A stretch of DNA of 64,000 bases from Pseudomonas rhizophila (GTDB lineage: Bacteria; Pseudomonadota; Gammaproteobacteria; Pseudomonadales; Pseudomonadaceae): contig NZ_CP024081.1 of assembly GCF_003033885.1 (NCBI RefSeq), forward strand, positions 2,973,462 through 3,037,461. Reading direction: 5' to 3'. Of the stretch, positions 53,752 through 62,331 are shown piece after piece. Both the position numbers and the translations under genes were made by a program. Each line of letters begins with the position of its first letter. Position 1 is the stretch's first letter. Below the pieces are notes generated by a model. It did no database searches and was not told where the DNA came from. It saw only the letters and a program-made list of their open reading frames with translations.

Positions 53752-55134
53752 TCAGATGACTCGGGAGAAGCGCTGTCGGTTGTGTCCTTCCAGATAGGCA
53801 TCAAAGACCATGCACACCGAGCGCACCAGCAGGCGCCCGGCGGGCAGTACCTTGATGTGGCTGCTGTCCAATTCGATCAGGCCGTCCGCAGCCATCTCTT
53901 GCAGTTGTGGCCACAACGGTGCGAAGTAACCGCGAAAATCGATGTTGAACGTTTGTTCGATGTCGGTGAATAGCAAATTGAAATGGCAGATCAACTGCTG
54001 GATCACCGCGCGCCGCAGCCGATCGTCGGCATTGCACAGCAGCCCGCGACTGGTCGCCAGTTGACCGTCGGCCAGGGTGTTCTGGTAATGGTTCAGGTCG
54101 CTGCTGTTCTGGCAGTACAAATCGCCGATCTGGCTGATGGCTGACACGCCAAGGCCGATCAGGTCGCAGTGACCATGGGTGGTATAGCCCTGGAAGTTGC
54201 GTTGCAGGGTGGCGTCTTCCTGGGCAATCGCCAGTTCGTCGTCGGGCAGGGCGAAGTGGTCCATGCCGATATAGCGATAACCCGCCGCGGTCAGTTGTTC
54301 GATGGTGCCTTGCAGCATCGCTAGTTTCTGCGCCGGGTTGGGCAGGTCCTGGCTGTTGATGCGGCGTTGGGGCATGAAGCGTTCCGGCAAGTGGGCGTAG
54401 TTGAACACCGAAAGCCGGTCCGGCTGCAGCTGGATGACTTCCTGGACCGTGCGGGCGAAATTTTCCGGGGTCTGTTTGGGCAGCCCGTAGATCAGGTCGA
54501 TGTTGATCGAACGGAACTGCAAGGTCCGGGCGGCTTCGATCACCGCGCGGGTTTCTTCCAGGCTTTGCAGGCGGTTGACGGCGCGCTGCACGGCCGGGTC
54601 AAGGTCCTGCAGGCCGATGCTGACGCGGTTAAAACCCAGTTCCCGCAACAGGCCCATGGTGGACCAGTCGGCTTCCCGGGGATCGATTTCGATCCCGTAG
54701 TCGCCGGAATCGTCCTCCAGCAGGTTGAAGTGTTGGCGCAACCTGGCCATCAACTGGCGCAGTTCGTCATGGTTGAGGAACGTCGGGGTGCCGCCGCCCA
54801 GGTGCAATTGTTCTACGCGCTGGGCCGGGTCGAGGTGGCAGCCGATCAGCTGGATTTCCTGTTCCAGGCGTTGCAGATAGGCGTGGGCGCGGCCACGGTC
54901 CTTGGTGATGACTTTGTTGCAGGCGCAGTAGTAGCAAATGTTCGCGCAGAACGGCACATGCACATACAACGACAGTGGCCTCAAGGCTTTGCGGCTGTCG
55001 CGCAGGGCGTGGAGCAGGTCGAAGGTCCCCACCTGGCTGCCAAATTGCGCCGCGGTCGGATACGAGGTGTAGCGGGGCCCCGCCAGGTCGTAACGGTGGA
55101 TCAGGTTTGAGTCCCAACGAATGGCGTCGAGCAT
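53752..55134 (-). CDS. hemN: Oxygen-independent coproporphyrinogen III oxidase
   Basis: A 460-residue radical-SAM enzyme that makes protoporphyrinogen IX under low oxygen. The cluster motif is CANICYYCAC (Cx3Cx2CxC) in YVHVPFCANICYYCACNK. LHLGGGTPTFLNHDEL, GYTTHGHCDLIGLGVSAISQ and SIGLQDLDPAVQRAVNR are the family landmarks. I chose ATG 55134 (MLDAIRWDSNLIHRYD) over 55161 because it matches the 460-residue Pseudomonas HemN. An Anr-type box lies 63 bases upstream of this ATG. Confidence 0.96.
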   Translation of the reverse strand: MLDAIRWDSNLIHRYDLAGPRYTSYPTAAQFGSQVGTFDLLHALRDSRKALRPLSLYVHVPFCANICYYCACNKVITKDRGRAHAYLQRLEQEIQLIGCHLDPAQRVEQLHLGGGTPTFLNHDELRQLMARLRQHFNLLEDDSGDYGIEIDPREADWSTMGLLRELGFNRVSIGLQDLDPAVQRAVNRLQSLEETRAVIEAARTLQFRSINIDLIYGLPKQTPENFARTVQEVIQLQPDRLSVFNYAHLPERFMPQRRINSQDLPNPAQKLAMLQGTIEQLTAAGYRYIGMDHFALPDDELAIAQEDATLQRNFQGYTTHGHCDLIGLGVSAISQIGDLYCQNSSDLNHYQNTLADGQLATSRGLLCNADDRLRRAVIQQLICHFNLLFTDIEQTFNIDFRGYFAPLWPQLQEMAADGLIELDSSHIKVLPAGRLLVRSVCMVFDAYLEGHNRQRFSRVI

Positions 55135-55196
55135 GCGGGCGTTTCCCGGATAGGCTGGCATGGGCGAGAGTTTAAGAGGGAGGGCGCGGGGCGGTT

Positions 55197-55210
55197 TTGA
55201 TTTGCGTCAA
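55197..55210 (-). promoter_or_regulatory. Anr/FNR box upstream of hemN
   Basis: TTGAT-TTGC-GTCAA matches TTGAT-N4-ATCAA at nine of ten positions. It is well placed for a class II promoter of hemN, with anr itself just downstream of hemN. Confidence 0.8.
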
Positions 55211-55237
55211 CGGGGTGTGGAGTCTGGGCGAAGGCCA

Positions 55238-55330
55238 ATCGCGAGCAAGCTCGCTCCCACATTGGATCGGGGATGTTCACAAATGCAGCATTCGCCGCAA
55301 GTCTCCTATGGGAGCGAGCCTGCTCGCGAT
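55238..55330. repeat. REP family A inverted pair
   Basis: The left copy reads CGCGAGCAAGCTCGCTCCCA and the right GGGAGCGAGCCTGCTCGCGA. It sits between hemN's promoter region and the end of the TauE-like gene (stop at 55344). Confidence 0.92.
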
Positions 55331-55343
55331 GGCGGCGACTCGG

Positions 55344-56027
55344 TCAATGCCCCATGAGCCAATGCTGATGCGGCCCTGGCAGGGTCCAGATACCAAAGAC
55401 AATCACCAACAGCCCGCCGGCCATGCGCACGCTGCGTTTGCGCAACAGGGCGGTGATGCGTTCGGCGGCCATGCCCGTGGCGAGCAACACCGGCCAGGTG
55501 CCGAGGCCGAAGGCGAGCATCAGCAACGCGCTGTCCAGCGCATCGCCCTGGCTGGCCGACCAGAGAAGGGTGCTGTAGACCAACCCGCACGGCAGCCAGC
55601 CCCAGAGCGCGCCGAGCAGCAAGGCCCTGGGCAGGCTCGACACCGGCAGCAAACGGTTGGCGACGGGCTGGATATGCCGCCACAGGCCACGACCGACGCC
55701 TTCGATGCGGGTCAGGCCGCTCCACCAGCCCGCCAGGTACAGGCCCATGGCGATCAACAGCAGGCCGGCCAACACGCGCATGACCATCGCCGCCGGACTA
55801 TTGGCCACGGCCCAACCAGCCAGGCCGATCAGCAACCCTGCGCTGGCGTAGCTCAGAATCCGCCCAACGTTGTAGGCCAGCAGCAATCGAAAGCGCCGGC
55901 TGCGCTGTTCCTTGGGGATTGCCAGGGTCAGGGCGCCCATCAGGCCGCCGCACATCCCCAGGCAATGGCCGCCGCCCAATAAACCCAGGATGAGCGCCGA
56001 GACCAACAATGGCGCCAGATCAAGCAT
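55344..56027 (-). CDS. TauE/SafE-like membrane protein of the cco assembly cluster
   Basis: A 227-residue protein with about six hydrophobic helices. LVSALILGLLGGGHCLGMCG at the N-terminus and ALLWGWLPCGLVYSTLL-like sequence mark the sulfite-exporter TauE/SafE-like group related to DsbD-type membrane domains. Conserved Cys in GHCLGMCGG and LPCGLVY could handle copper or thiols. The start overlaps the end of ccoS by eight bases, so it is part of the cco assembly operon. Its function in cbb3 maturation is inferred from context only. Confidence 0.85.
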   Translation of the reverse strand: MLDLAPLLVSALILGLLGGGHCLGMCGGLMGALTLAIPKEQRSRRFRLLLAYNVGRILSYASAGLLIGLAGWAVANSPAAMVMRVLAGLLLIAMGLYLAGWWSGLTRIEGVGRGLWRHIQPVANRLLPVSSLPRALLLGALWGWLPCGLVYSTLLWSASQGDALDSALLMLAFGLGTWPVLLATGMAAERITALLRKRSVRMAGGLLVIVFGIWTLPGPHQHWLMGH

Positions 56028-56238
56028 GGGGCGGGGCCTTGTCGTCCGGCTTGCGGGGCTCGCCGCTGGCTTCGTCCACCGCTGCCTTGTGGTTCGGATC
56101 CTGATCGTCGAACAGAATGCTGTGGGCCGGACCGTCGAGGTCATCGTACTGCCCGCTGTCCACGGCCCAGAAGAAGATGTAGACGGCAATGGCCACGATC
56201 AGCAGTGCGGCCGGGATCATCACGTAAAGAGCTGGCAT
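56020..56238 (-). CDS. ccoS: CcoS, cbb3 oxidase maturation protein
   Basis: A 72-residue single-span protein. MPALYVMIPAALLIVAIAVY is the membrane helix; FFWAVDSGQYDDLDGPAHSI is the diagnostic CcoS motif. CcoS is needed for heme/copper insertion into cytochrome cbb3 oxidase. It starts 24 bases after ccoI and overlaps the TauE-like gene. Confidence 0.93.
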   Translation of the reverse strand: MPALYVMIPAALLIVAIAVYIFFWAVDSGQYDDLDGPAHSILFDDQDPNHKAAVDEASGEPRKPDDKAPPHA

Positions 56239-56262
56239 GTCGGAACTCCATGCCCGCGCGGC

Positions 56263-58713
56263 TCAGGCCGGCAGCGGGCGGGTATCGGGCGAGGCATCGA
56301 AAACCTGCATCTTGGGCTGGCGAGTCAGCCTCAGCGCATTCAACACCACGGTCAGCGAACTGATGGACATGCCGATCGCGGCCCACACCGGCGTAATCCA
56401 GCCGAGGGCGGCGAACGGCAACATGAGGCCATTGTACAGTGCCGCCCACACCAGGTTCTCGATGATCACCCGCCGTGTGCGCCGGGCCAGGCTGAAGGCG
56501 TGGATCAGGGCGTCGAGACGGTTGGACAGCAGCACCGCATCGGCGCTGGTCTTGGCAAGATCGGTGGCCGAGCCCATGGCGACACTGATGTCCGCCGCCG
56601 CCAGCACCGGCACGTCGTTCACCCCGTCGCCGAGCATCAGCACCTTGCGGCCCTGCTGGTGCAACTGTTGCAACACGGCCAGTTTGTCGTCCGGGCGCAA
56701 ACCGCCGCGGGCCTCATCGATGCCCAGTTCGGCGGCGACACTGGCAACCATGGGCGAACTGTCGCCCGACAGCAACAGTGTGCGCCAGCCCCGCGCTTTG
56801 CAGGCGGCCAGCAATGCCGGGGCGTCGGTACGCAAGCGGTCGTCGAGGACGAACCAGGCCAACGGACCGATGTCATCACCCAGCAGCAACCATTGTCCGG
56901 GCTCATCCGGCATCACCGGCACCGCTGCGCCACTGAGTTCGCAGACAAAACCGGGTTGGCCGATGCGCAGGCGCTGGTCACCCACCAGCCCTTCCAGACC
57001 CAGCCCCGGGGTGCTTTGCACATGCTCGGCGGCCAGTGGCGCGCGGCCAAAGGCACGGGCGATGGGGTGTTCGGAGCGATTTTCCAGGGCAGCGGCCAGG
57101 CCCAGGCATTGATCACTGTCCAGGGCCGTCAGCGTTCGAATGGCGCGCAACGCCAGACGCCCTTCGGTGAGGGTGCCGGTCTTGTCGAAAATCACCGTGT
57201 CGATCTGGTTCAGGCCCTCCAGCACATGGCCGCGAGTCAGCAGCAGGCCAAGCTTGTGCAGCGTGCCGGTGGCGGCGGTAAGAGCGGTTGGCGTGGCCAG
57301 GGACAGTGCGCAAGGGCAGGTAGCGACCAGCATCGCCAGCACGATCCAGAAGGCGCGAGAGGCATCCAGTTGCCACCACAGCAGACCGATGGCCGCCGCA
57401 GCGACCAGGGAGAACAGCAGGAACCATTGCGCGGCGCGGTCGGCGATTTCCGCCAGCCGCGGCTTTTCGGCCTGGGCTCGTTCCAGCAACCGGACGATGG
57501 CCGACAGCCGGGTGTCTTGCCCCAGTGCCAACACCTGGACCGTCAATGCGCCTTCTACGTTAAGGGTGCCGGCCGTCACCGTGTCGCCCACTTGGCGAGG
57601 TTGTGGCAGGTATTCGCCGGTCAGCAGTGATTCGTCCACGCTGGACTGGCCGTCGAGGATTCTGCCGTCGGCCGGCAGAACCGCTCCGGGATGCACCAGG
57701 ACCCGGTCGCCGGTGCGCAATTCGCTGAGGAGGATTCGTTCGCTCTGGCCGTTATCCTCCAGGCGCAGGCACGAGGCCGGCAGCAGATTGACCAGTTGTG
57801 CGGTGGCGGCAGCGGTGCGCTCCCGGGCACGGCGTTCCAGGTAGCGACCGGCCAGAAGGAACAGTGCGAACATGCCCACGGCATCGAAATACAGCTCGCC
57901 CACCCCGGTGACGGACGTCCAGATCCCGGCCACGTAGGCACCGCCAATGGCCAGGGACACCGAAACGTCCATGGTCAGGTGTCGGGTGCGCAGGTCGCGC
58001 ATCGCGCCCTTGAAGAACGGCGCGCAGCTATAGAACACGATAGGTGTGGTGAGGAACAGCGCGACCCAGCGCAGGATGGTGTGCATCTCCGGGCTCAGGT
58101 CGATGTTGAATTCCGGCCAGGTGGCCATGGTCGCCATCATCGCCTGGAACCAGAGCAAACCGGCTACGCCCAATTGGCGCAGGGCCAGGCGATTTTGCGC
58201 GGCCAACTGTTCGCTGGCCTGATCGGCCTGGTAGGGATGGGCGACGTAGCCGATCTGGCGCAGTTCGGCCAGCAAGGTGCTCAGCGGCAATTGAGCGTCG
58301 GCCCAGCTCACGTGCAGGCGGTGATTGGACAGGTTCAGCCGCGCCTCGGCCACGGCCGGCAGGCTGCGCAGTTGTTTTTCGATCAGCCAGCCGCAGGCGG
58401 CGCAACTGATGCCTTCGATCAGCAGCGTGGTTTCGGCCAGCTCGCCTTCATGGCGCACGAACGACTGCTGCACGTCCGGGCGGTCGTACAGCGCCAGCTC
58501 ATCGATCAACTGGACCGGCAGGGTTTCGGGGTTGGCCGACGCTTCGCTGCGATGCTGGTAATAGCTTTCCAAACCACCAGCGACAATGGCCTCGGCCACC
58601 GCCTGGCAGCCCGGGCAGCACAGCTCACGGGTTTCACCCAGGACAACGGCGGTGAAGCGACTGCCCGGGGGGACGGGCAGGGCGCAGTGGTAGCAAGGCA
58701 GTGGGGTGGTCAT
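56263..58713 (-). CDS. ccoI: CcoI, copper-exporting P-type ATPase for cbb3 assembly
   Basis: An 816-residue heavy-metal P1B ATPase. The N-terminus has a Cys-rich module (CYHCALPVPPG, CCPGCQAVAEAIV) and a heavy-metal domain with GISCAACGWLIEKQL. The actuator TGE is in SLLTGEYLPQP, the transmembrane metal site is CPCALSLATPTAL, the phosphorylation site is DKTGTLTEG and the hinge is GDGVNDVPVLAA. It delivers copper from cytoplasm to the membrane/periplasm for CuB. Length and N-terminal metal module match CcoI/FixI rather than CopA. Confidence 0.96.
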   Translation of the reverse strand: MTTPLPCYHCALPVPPGSRFTAVVLGETRELCCPGCQAVAEAIVAGGLESYYQHRSEASANPETLPVQLIDELALYDRPDVQQSFVRHEGELAETTLLIEGISCAACGWLIEKQLRSLPAVAEARLNLSNHRLHVSWADAQLPLSTLLAELRQIGYVAHPYQADQASEQLAAQNRLALRQLGVAGLLWFQAMMATMATWPEFNIDLSPEMHTILRWVALFLTTPIVFYSCAPFFKGAMRDLRTRHLTMDVSVSLAIGGAYVAGIWTSVTGVGELYFDAVGMFALFLLAGRYLERRARERTAAATAQLVNLLPASCLRLEDNGQSERILLSELRTGDRVLVHPGAVLPADGRILDGQSSVDESLLTGEYLPQPRQVGDTVTAGTLNVEGALTVQVLALGQDTRLSAIVRLLERAQAEKPRLAEIADRAAQWFLLFSLVAAAAIGLLWWQLDASRAFWIVLAMLVATCPCALSLATPTALTAATGTLHKLGLLLTRGHVLEGLNQIDTVIFDKTGTLTEGRLALRAIRTLTALDSDQCLGLAAALENRSEHPIARAFGRAPLAAEHVQSTPGLGLEGLVGDQRLRIGQPGFVCELSGAAVPVMPDEPGQWLLLGDDIGPLAWFVLDDRLRTDAPALLAACKARGWRTLLLSGDSSPMVASVAAELGIDEARGGLRPDDKLAVLQQLHQQGRKVLMLGDGVNDVPVLAAADISVAMGSATDLAKTSADAVLLSNRLDALIHAFSLARRTRRVIIENLVWAALYNGLMLPFAALGWITPVWAAIGMSISSLTVVLNALRLTRQPKMQVFDASPDTRPLPA

Positions 58714-58755
58714 GAGGTATTCACATATCGAAACTTTCTGGCATCTGAAGGCCTT

Positions 58756-58842
58756 TTCGCGAGCAGGCTCGCTCCCACAGGTCTGCGTCGTTGTGAATTG
58801 AACCTAACGACACCTCAATGTGGGAGCGAGCCTGCTCGCGAT
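58756..58842. repeat. REP family A inverted pair
   Basis: Inverted GAGCGAGCCTGCTCGCGA units lie in the gap between ccoH and ccoI. The insertion keeps the two genes in the same orientation, so it may modulate read-through. Confidence 0.92.
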
Positions 58843-58860
58843 TGCGCGCAGCGCAGCCGT

Positions 58861-59400
58861 CTATTTCTTCAGGTCTTCAGCGCCTTGCAGCGGTTCATCG
58901 CCGAGCAGGATGGCCTGGTCATGGTTGATCTGCTCTTCTTCGAACAGGCGCCAGGTCTTGTCGTTCTCCACACCCAGCAATTCGACAAAGCGCCGGCCTT
59001 CGATCTTGTCCGTCAATTGACCGACATACCGTCCCGGCTCGCTGTCGTTGCGCGTCAGGACGATCTTGCGATCCTTCTCCGGCTGGGTGGGCGAGATCAG
59101 GCTCAGTTCCAGGGTCTGGGGCCGGCTGTCGCCGCTCAGGCGCAGGTTCACTTCGCCGGTGACGTCATCCAGTTGCACGTTGGCATGCAGTTGCAGGGTC
59201 TGGCCCAGCAGTTCGCGCTCCAGGGAGCGGTTGATGCCCTTGCCGGCTTCGTAGTAGTTGTCGTTGACCAGGTTGTCCGGATTGTTCACGGCGATGGTCA
59301 CCATGGTCAGACTCAGCGTCACCGAGCAGGCCAGGATCGCAATGATGATCCACGGCCAGAGATGCTTGTACCAGGGGCTGGTGGCGGTTGCTGCAGGCAT
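58861..59400 (-). CDS. ccoH: CcoH (FixH), cbb3 oxidase assembly protein
   Basis: A 179-residue single-span protein. The helix is WPWIIIAILACSVTLSLTMV and is followed by NNPDNLVNDNYYEAGKGINR, the FixH signature. The rest is a periplasmic domain. I use ATG 59400 (MPAATATSPWYKHLW); it lies 11 bases after the ccoG stop. Confidence 0.94.
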   Translation of the reverse strand: MPAATATSPWYKHLWPWIIIAILACSVTLSLTMVTIAVNNPDNLVNDNYYEAGKGINRSLERELLGQTLQLHANVQLDDVTGEVNLRLSGDSRPQTLELSLISPTQPEKDRKIVLTRNDSEPGRYVGQLTDKIEGRRFVELLGVENDKTWRLFEEEQINHDQAILLGDEPLQGAEDLKK

Positions 59401-59411
59401 GTTCAGTTCTC

Positions 59412-60827
59412 TCAACGAATTTGTGGGCCGATGAACCGGCTCTTGGCTTCAACATGAACGCTGTCGTCATCGGCATCCTTGAGGATGAACGTCACCTCGT
59501 TGGTGCTCGACGGCAGTTGGTCCGGTGCACTGGACAGTTCTACCGGCTGGGTGAAGATCTCACCGGCCGCGACCTTGATTTCCCGTCGTCCCTGGAGCTT
59601 GAGATCCGGCAGGCCGGAGGCCTCCAGCACGTACGTATGGTCGTGCTGGTCCTTGTTCATGATCTTGAGGCTGTAGACGTTCTCGATCCGGCCTTCGGCG
59701 TTCTCGCGGTACAGCACGCGGTCCTTGCTGACGTCGAAACCGACCAGCGAACGCATGAAGAACGCGGTCACCAGCAGACTGATCATTGCCAGCAGCACCA
59801 GGGCATAACCGATCAGGCGTGGGCGCAGTTTATGGGTTTTCTGCCCCGAGAGGTTATGTTCGGTGGTGTAACTGATCAGCCCGCGCGGATAATCCATCTT
59901 GTCCATGATGTTGTCGCAGGCGTCGATGCACGCCGCGCAGCCGATACATTCAATCTGCAGGCCATCGCGAATGTCGATACCGGTGGGGCAGACCTGGACG
60001 CACATGGTGCAGTCGATGCAGTCCCCCAGGCCCAGGGCCTTGTAGTCAACGCCCTTCTTGCGCGGGCCACGGCTTTCGCCCCGACGCGGGTCGTAGGAAA
60101 CGATCAGGGTGTCCTTGTCGAACATCACGCTCTGGAAACGGGCGTAAGGGCACATGTAGATGCACACCTGCTCGCGCAGCCAGCCGGCGTTGCCGTAGGT
60201 GGCGAGGGTAAAGAAGCCGACCCAGAAATACGACCAGCCATCGGCCTGGCCGGTAAAGAATTCGAACACCAGTTCGCGAATCGGCGTGAAATAACCGACG
60301 AAGGTCATGCCGGTCACAAAACCGATCAGCAGCCACAGGCTGTGCTTGGCCAACTTGCGCAGGAACTTGTTCCCGCTCATGGGCGCCTTGTCGAGCTTGA
60401 TGCGTTGGTTGCGGTCGCCTTCGGTGACCTTCTCGCACCACATGAAAATCCAGGTCCACACGCTTTGCGGACAGGTGTAGCCGCACCAGACCCGCCCGGC
60501 ATAGACCGTAATGAAAAACAGGCCGAAGGCGGCAATGATCAGCAGTCCGGACAGGAGGATGAAGTCCTGCGGCCAGAAGGTCGCACCGAAAATGAAGAAT
60601 TTGCGTTCGGGCAGGTTCCACCAGACGGCCTGATGCCCGCCCCAGTTCAGCCAGACCGTACCGAAATACAGCAGGAACAACACGCCACCGCCGACCATCC
60701 GCAGGTTGCGGAACAGGCCGGTGAAGGCACGGGTGTAGATTTTTTCCCGAGAGGCATACAGGTCGACGCTTTGGTTCGCGTCCTTGGCAGGCGGGGTGAC
60801 GTCATGTACCGGAATCTGGTTACTCAT
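59412..60827 (-). CDS. ccoG: CcoG (FixG/RdxA-type), cbb3 accessory ferredoxin-like membrane protein
   Basis: A 471-residue protein. Helices near 40-60, 85-110, 160-180 and 190-210 are followed by two [4Fe-4S] motifs (CIDCTMCVQVCPTGIDIRDG and CIGCAACIDACDNIMDKM). Another helix near 340-360 and a C-terminal Ig-like domain complete it. YCGYTCPQSVW-like sequence is present (VWCGYTCPQSVWTWIF). CcoG is reported to act in copper reduction for cbb3 assembly. The ATG at 60827 gives MSNQIPVHD. It leads ccoG-ccoH-ccoI-ccoS. Confidence 0.95.
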   Translation of the reverse strand: MSNQIPVHDVTPPAKDANQSVDLYASREKIYTRAFTGLFRNLRMVGGGVLFLLYFGTVWLNWGGHQAVWWNLPERKFFIFGATFWPQDFILLSGLLIIAAFGLFFITVYAGRVWCGYTCPQSVWTWIFMWCEKVTEGDRNQRIKLDKAPMSGNKFLRKLAKHSLWLLIGFVTGMTFVGYFTPIRELVFEFFTGQADGWSYFWVGFFTLATYGNAGWLREQVCIYMCPYARFQSVMFDKDTLIVSYDPRRGESRGPRKKGVDYKALGLGDCIDCTMCVQVCPTGIDIRDGLQIECIGCAACIDACDNIMDKMDYPRGLISYTTEHNLSGQKTHKLRPRLIGYALVLLAMISLLVTAFFMRSLVGFDVSKDRVLYRENAEGRIENVYSLKIMNKDQHDHTYVLEASGLPDLKLQGRREIKVAAGEIFTQPVELSSAPDQLPSSTNEVTFILKDADDDSVHVEAKSRFIGPQIR

Positions 60828-60995
60828 CAAAATGCATCCCACGGCAGTGGAAAAGTGCCGGGATCAGTACGTGCCGACCACGGTCAGAAAGGGTATTGCA
60901 GTGGTGCAATGATACGCCTGTAGGTCTAGCTCAAGGGTGCGACCTTTGGTCGCGTTGGGACTCTGCATAGAATGGTGTAGCGGATGTAACAAGTC

Positions 60996-61009
60996 ATGAC
61001 CCAGATCAA
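60996..61009 (-). promoter_or_regulatory. Candidate Anr/FNR box upstream of ccoG
   Basis: The minus strand reads TTGAT-CTGG-GTCAT: a full first half and three of five matching positions in the second half. Placed at -41.5, it predicts a start near 60961, with a -10 like TTCTAT at 60972-60967. Confidence 0.6.
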
Positions 61010-61103
61010 TTGACTATAGACATTCCATGGCGTTGGCGAAAAAACCAAGGGCCTGCCGACTCGTTCGACAGCCCCTCCTGATTGTTTTGTGCCACTATTT
61101 TTG

Positions 61104-61145
61104 GCGGCTCCGCGCCCAGCGGGGGTAAGTTCCCTCGCCACGGGG
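61104..61145. repeat. Degenerate half of repeat family B
   Basis: GGCGGCTCCGCGCCCAGCGG and the following GGGTAAGTTCCCTCGCCAC resemble the right half of the family B units, without the left half. Confidence 0.55.
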
Positions 61146-61314
61146 ATTTGCGCTTAACCTGCGCCTGGTCATTTGTTCGCAAGCGCCAGATCGAACTGCT
61201 TGTTTTCCAATTTGATCTAGCCGCCAGGGTTTTCTTGAGCACAGCCGAATCCCGGCTCTGATTATTTTTGTGCGCTGCAAAGAGAGGCGTCAGGCGCACA
61301 AATGCATCAAGTTT

Positions 61315-62325
61315 CTACCGGCGGTACAAAATGTTGTAGAACGCGGTTTGCTCATCCTTGATCAAGGACAGATCGTGCCCCGTGGGAATTTTTTCGAACA
61401 GCGCTTTGTTGACTGCCATCCGACGCATGATGATCACCTCCAGCAATTGGCCGAACAGCGCTTCATCACGGACGTGTTTTTTCAGTTTTAGAATTTCGTG
61501 AGGCTTGTCTTTCAGGACGTGAAAGGCGTAATTCATCACAACCATATTGGAGACGAACAGGTTTGCCGTTGACTGAAGCGGATTGACCGCGTCGATCAAA
61601 GCATCAAATATTTTTTGCCTGTCCTGAGCATAGGTGGGCAAAAAAACGTCGGGGTACATAAGCTCGCTGTGACGATCATTGATCGCGCAGCGGTAATGGG
61701 TATCGTCGGGCTCGCTGAGTAATCTGACTGTGCTTGTTTGAAACGTTTTCAACGTACTCAGCAGTTGATGCTCTTTCCTGCTGTCGGCCTTGATCGCTTT
61801 GTAAACCAGATCAATCACATCCAGAAAAGCCACGGACCCCAGCCCATCGGTCGCCATCATCAACTGATTGCCCTCGATGCTGAACCGACGATACGCCTCG
61901 TCATCGATGCTCAATTCGAAGAGGAGGAACCTAAGCATGTAGTTCCTGAGGCGCGCATCCGCATCCAGGGTGCTGTTCTTCAAGCTGATCAGTTGGATCA
62001 GGTAGAAGAAAATAAAATATTCCTTGTTGGTTCGTTGACGGTTGTCGATTTCAAGCAGGTAGCCAAAGCGCGACAGGACCAGGAGGAGGGCGTAGCAGTC
62101 GGGTTCCGTGAAGCCGTTCTTCAGCATGGCTTTTTCGAAAGCGCTGGTGGAAAACAAGTCCCGCCAGCGGCTAACGCTGAAGGGAGCGCCATTGTGTTTT
62201 TTTGCGACGACGTTCAGTAGCGAAGGCTCGTCTTCTTTGTAAAAAACAGCACCCAACGCCTTCGGATACGGCCGGACGTTCAGGAAGTTTTCAAGCTTGT
62301 ATGAGAGAAGATCGAATATGTCCAT
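61315..62325 (-). CDS. Unrecognised protein, candidate immunity to the RHS toxin
   Basis: A 336-residue soluble, mostly helical protein starting MDIFDLLSYKLENFLNVRPY. It has no signal peptide, TM helix or motif I can name. It is clearly richer in A/T codons (Lys, Asn, Phe, Tyr, Ile) than the core genes. It begins six bases after the stop of the RHS toxin gene on the same strand, the classic place of an immunity gene. The immunity role is inferred from position only. Confidence 0.65.
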   Translation of the reverse strand: MDIFDLLSYKLENFLNVRPYPKALGAVFYKEDEPSLLNVVAKKHNGAPFSVSRWRDLFSTSAFEKAMLKNGFTEPDCYALLLVLSRFGYLLEIDNRQRTNKEYFIFFYLIQLISLKNSTLDADARLRNYMLRFLLFELSIDDEAYRRFSIEGNQLMMATDGLGSVAFLDVIDLVYKAIKADSRKEHQLLSTLKTFQTSTVRLLSEPDDTHYRCAINDRHSELMYPDVFLPTYAQDRQKIFDALIDAVNPLQSTANLFVSNMVVMNYAFHVLKDKPHEILKLKKHVRDEALFGQLLEVIIMRRMAVNKALFEKIPTGHDLSLIKDEQTAFYNILYRR

Positions 62326-62331
62326 CTGGCT

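Larger units (their letters stand above)
60828..61314. other. Gene-free stretch upstream of ccoG
   Basis: This 487-base region separates ccoG from the candidate immunity gene. It holds an Anr-type box (60996-61009), a degenerate family B repeat (61104-61145) and a nine-base inverted repeat TTTGTGCGC/GCGCACAAA (61267-61275 with 61294-61302) just after the immunity gene stop. No coding frame is convincing. ccoNOPQ, often found before ccoG, is not here. Confidence 0.6.

Noticed and set aside
61267..61302. Terminator after the candidate immunity gene
   Set aside because: The nine-base inverted repeat is followed on the minus strand by A-rich, not U-rich, sequence.
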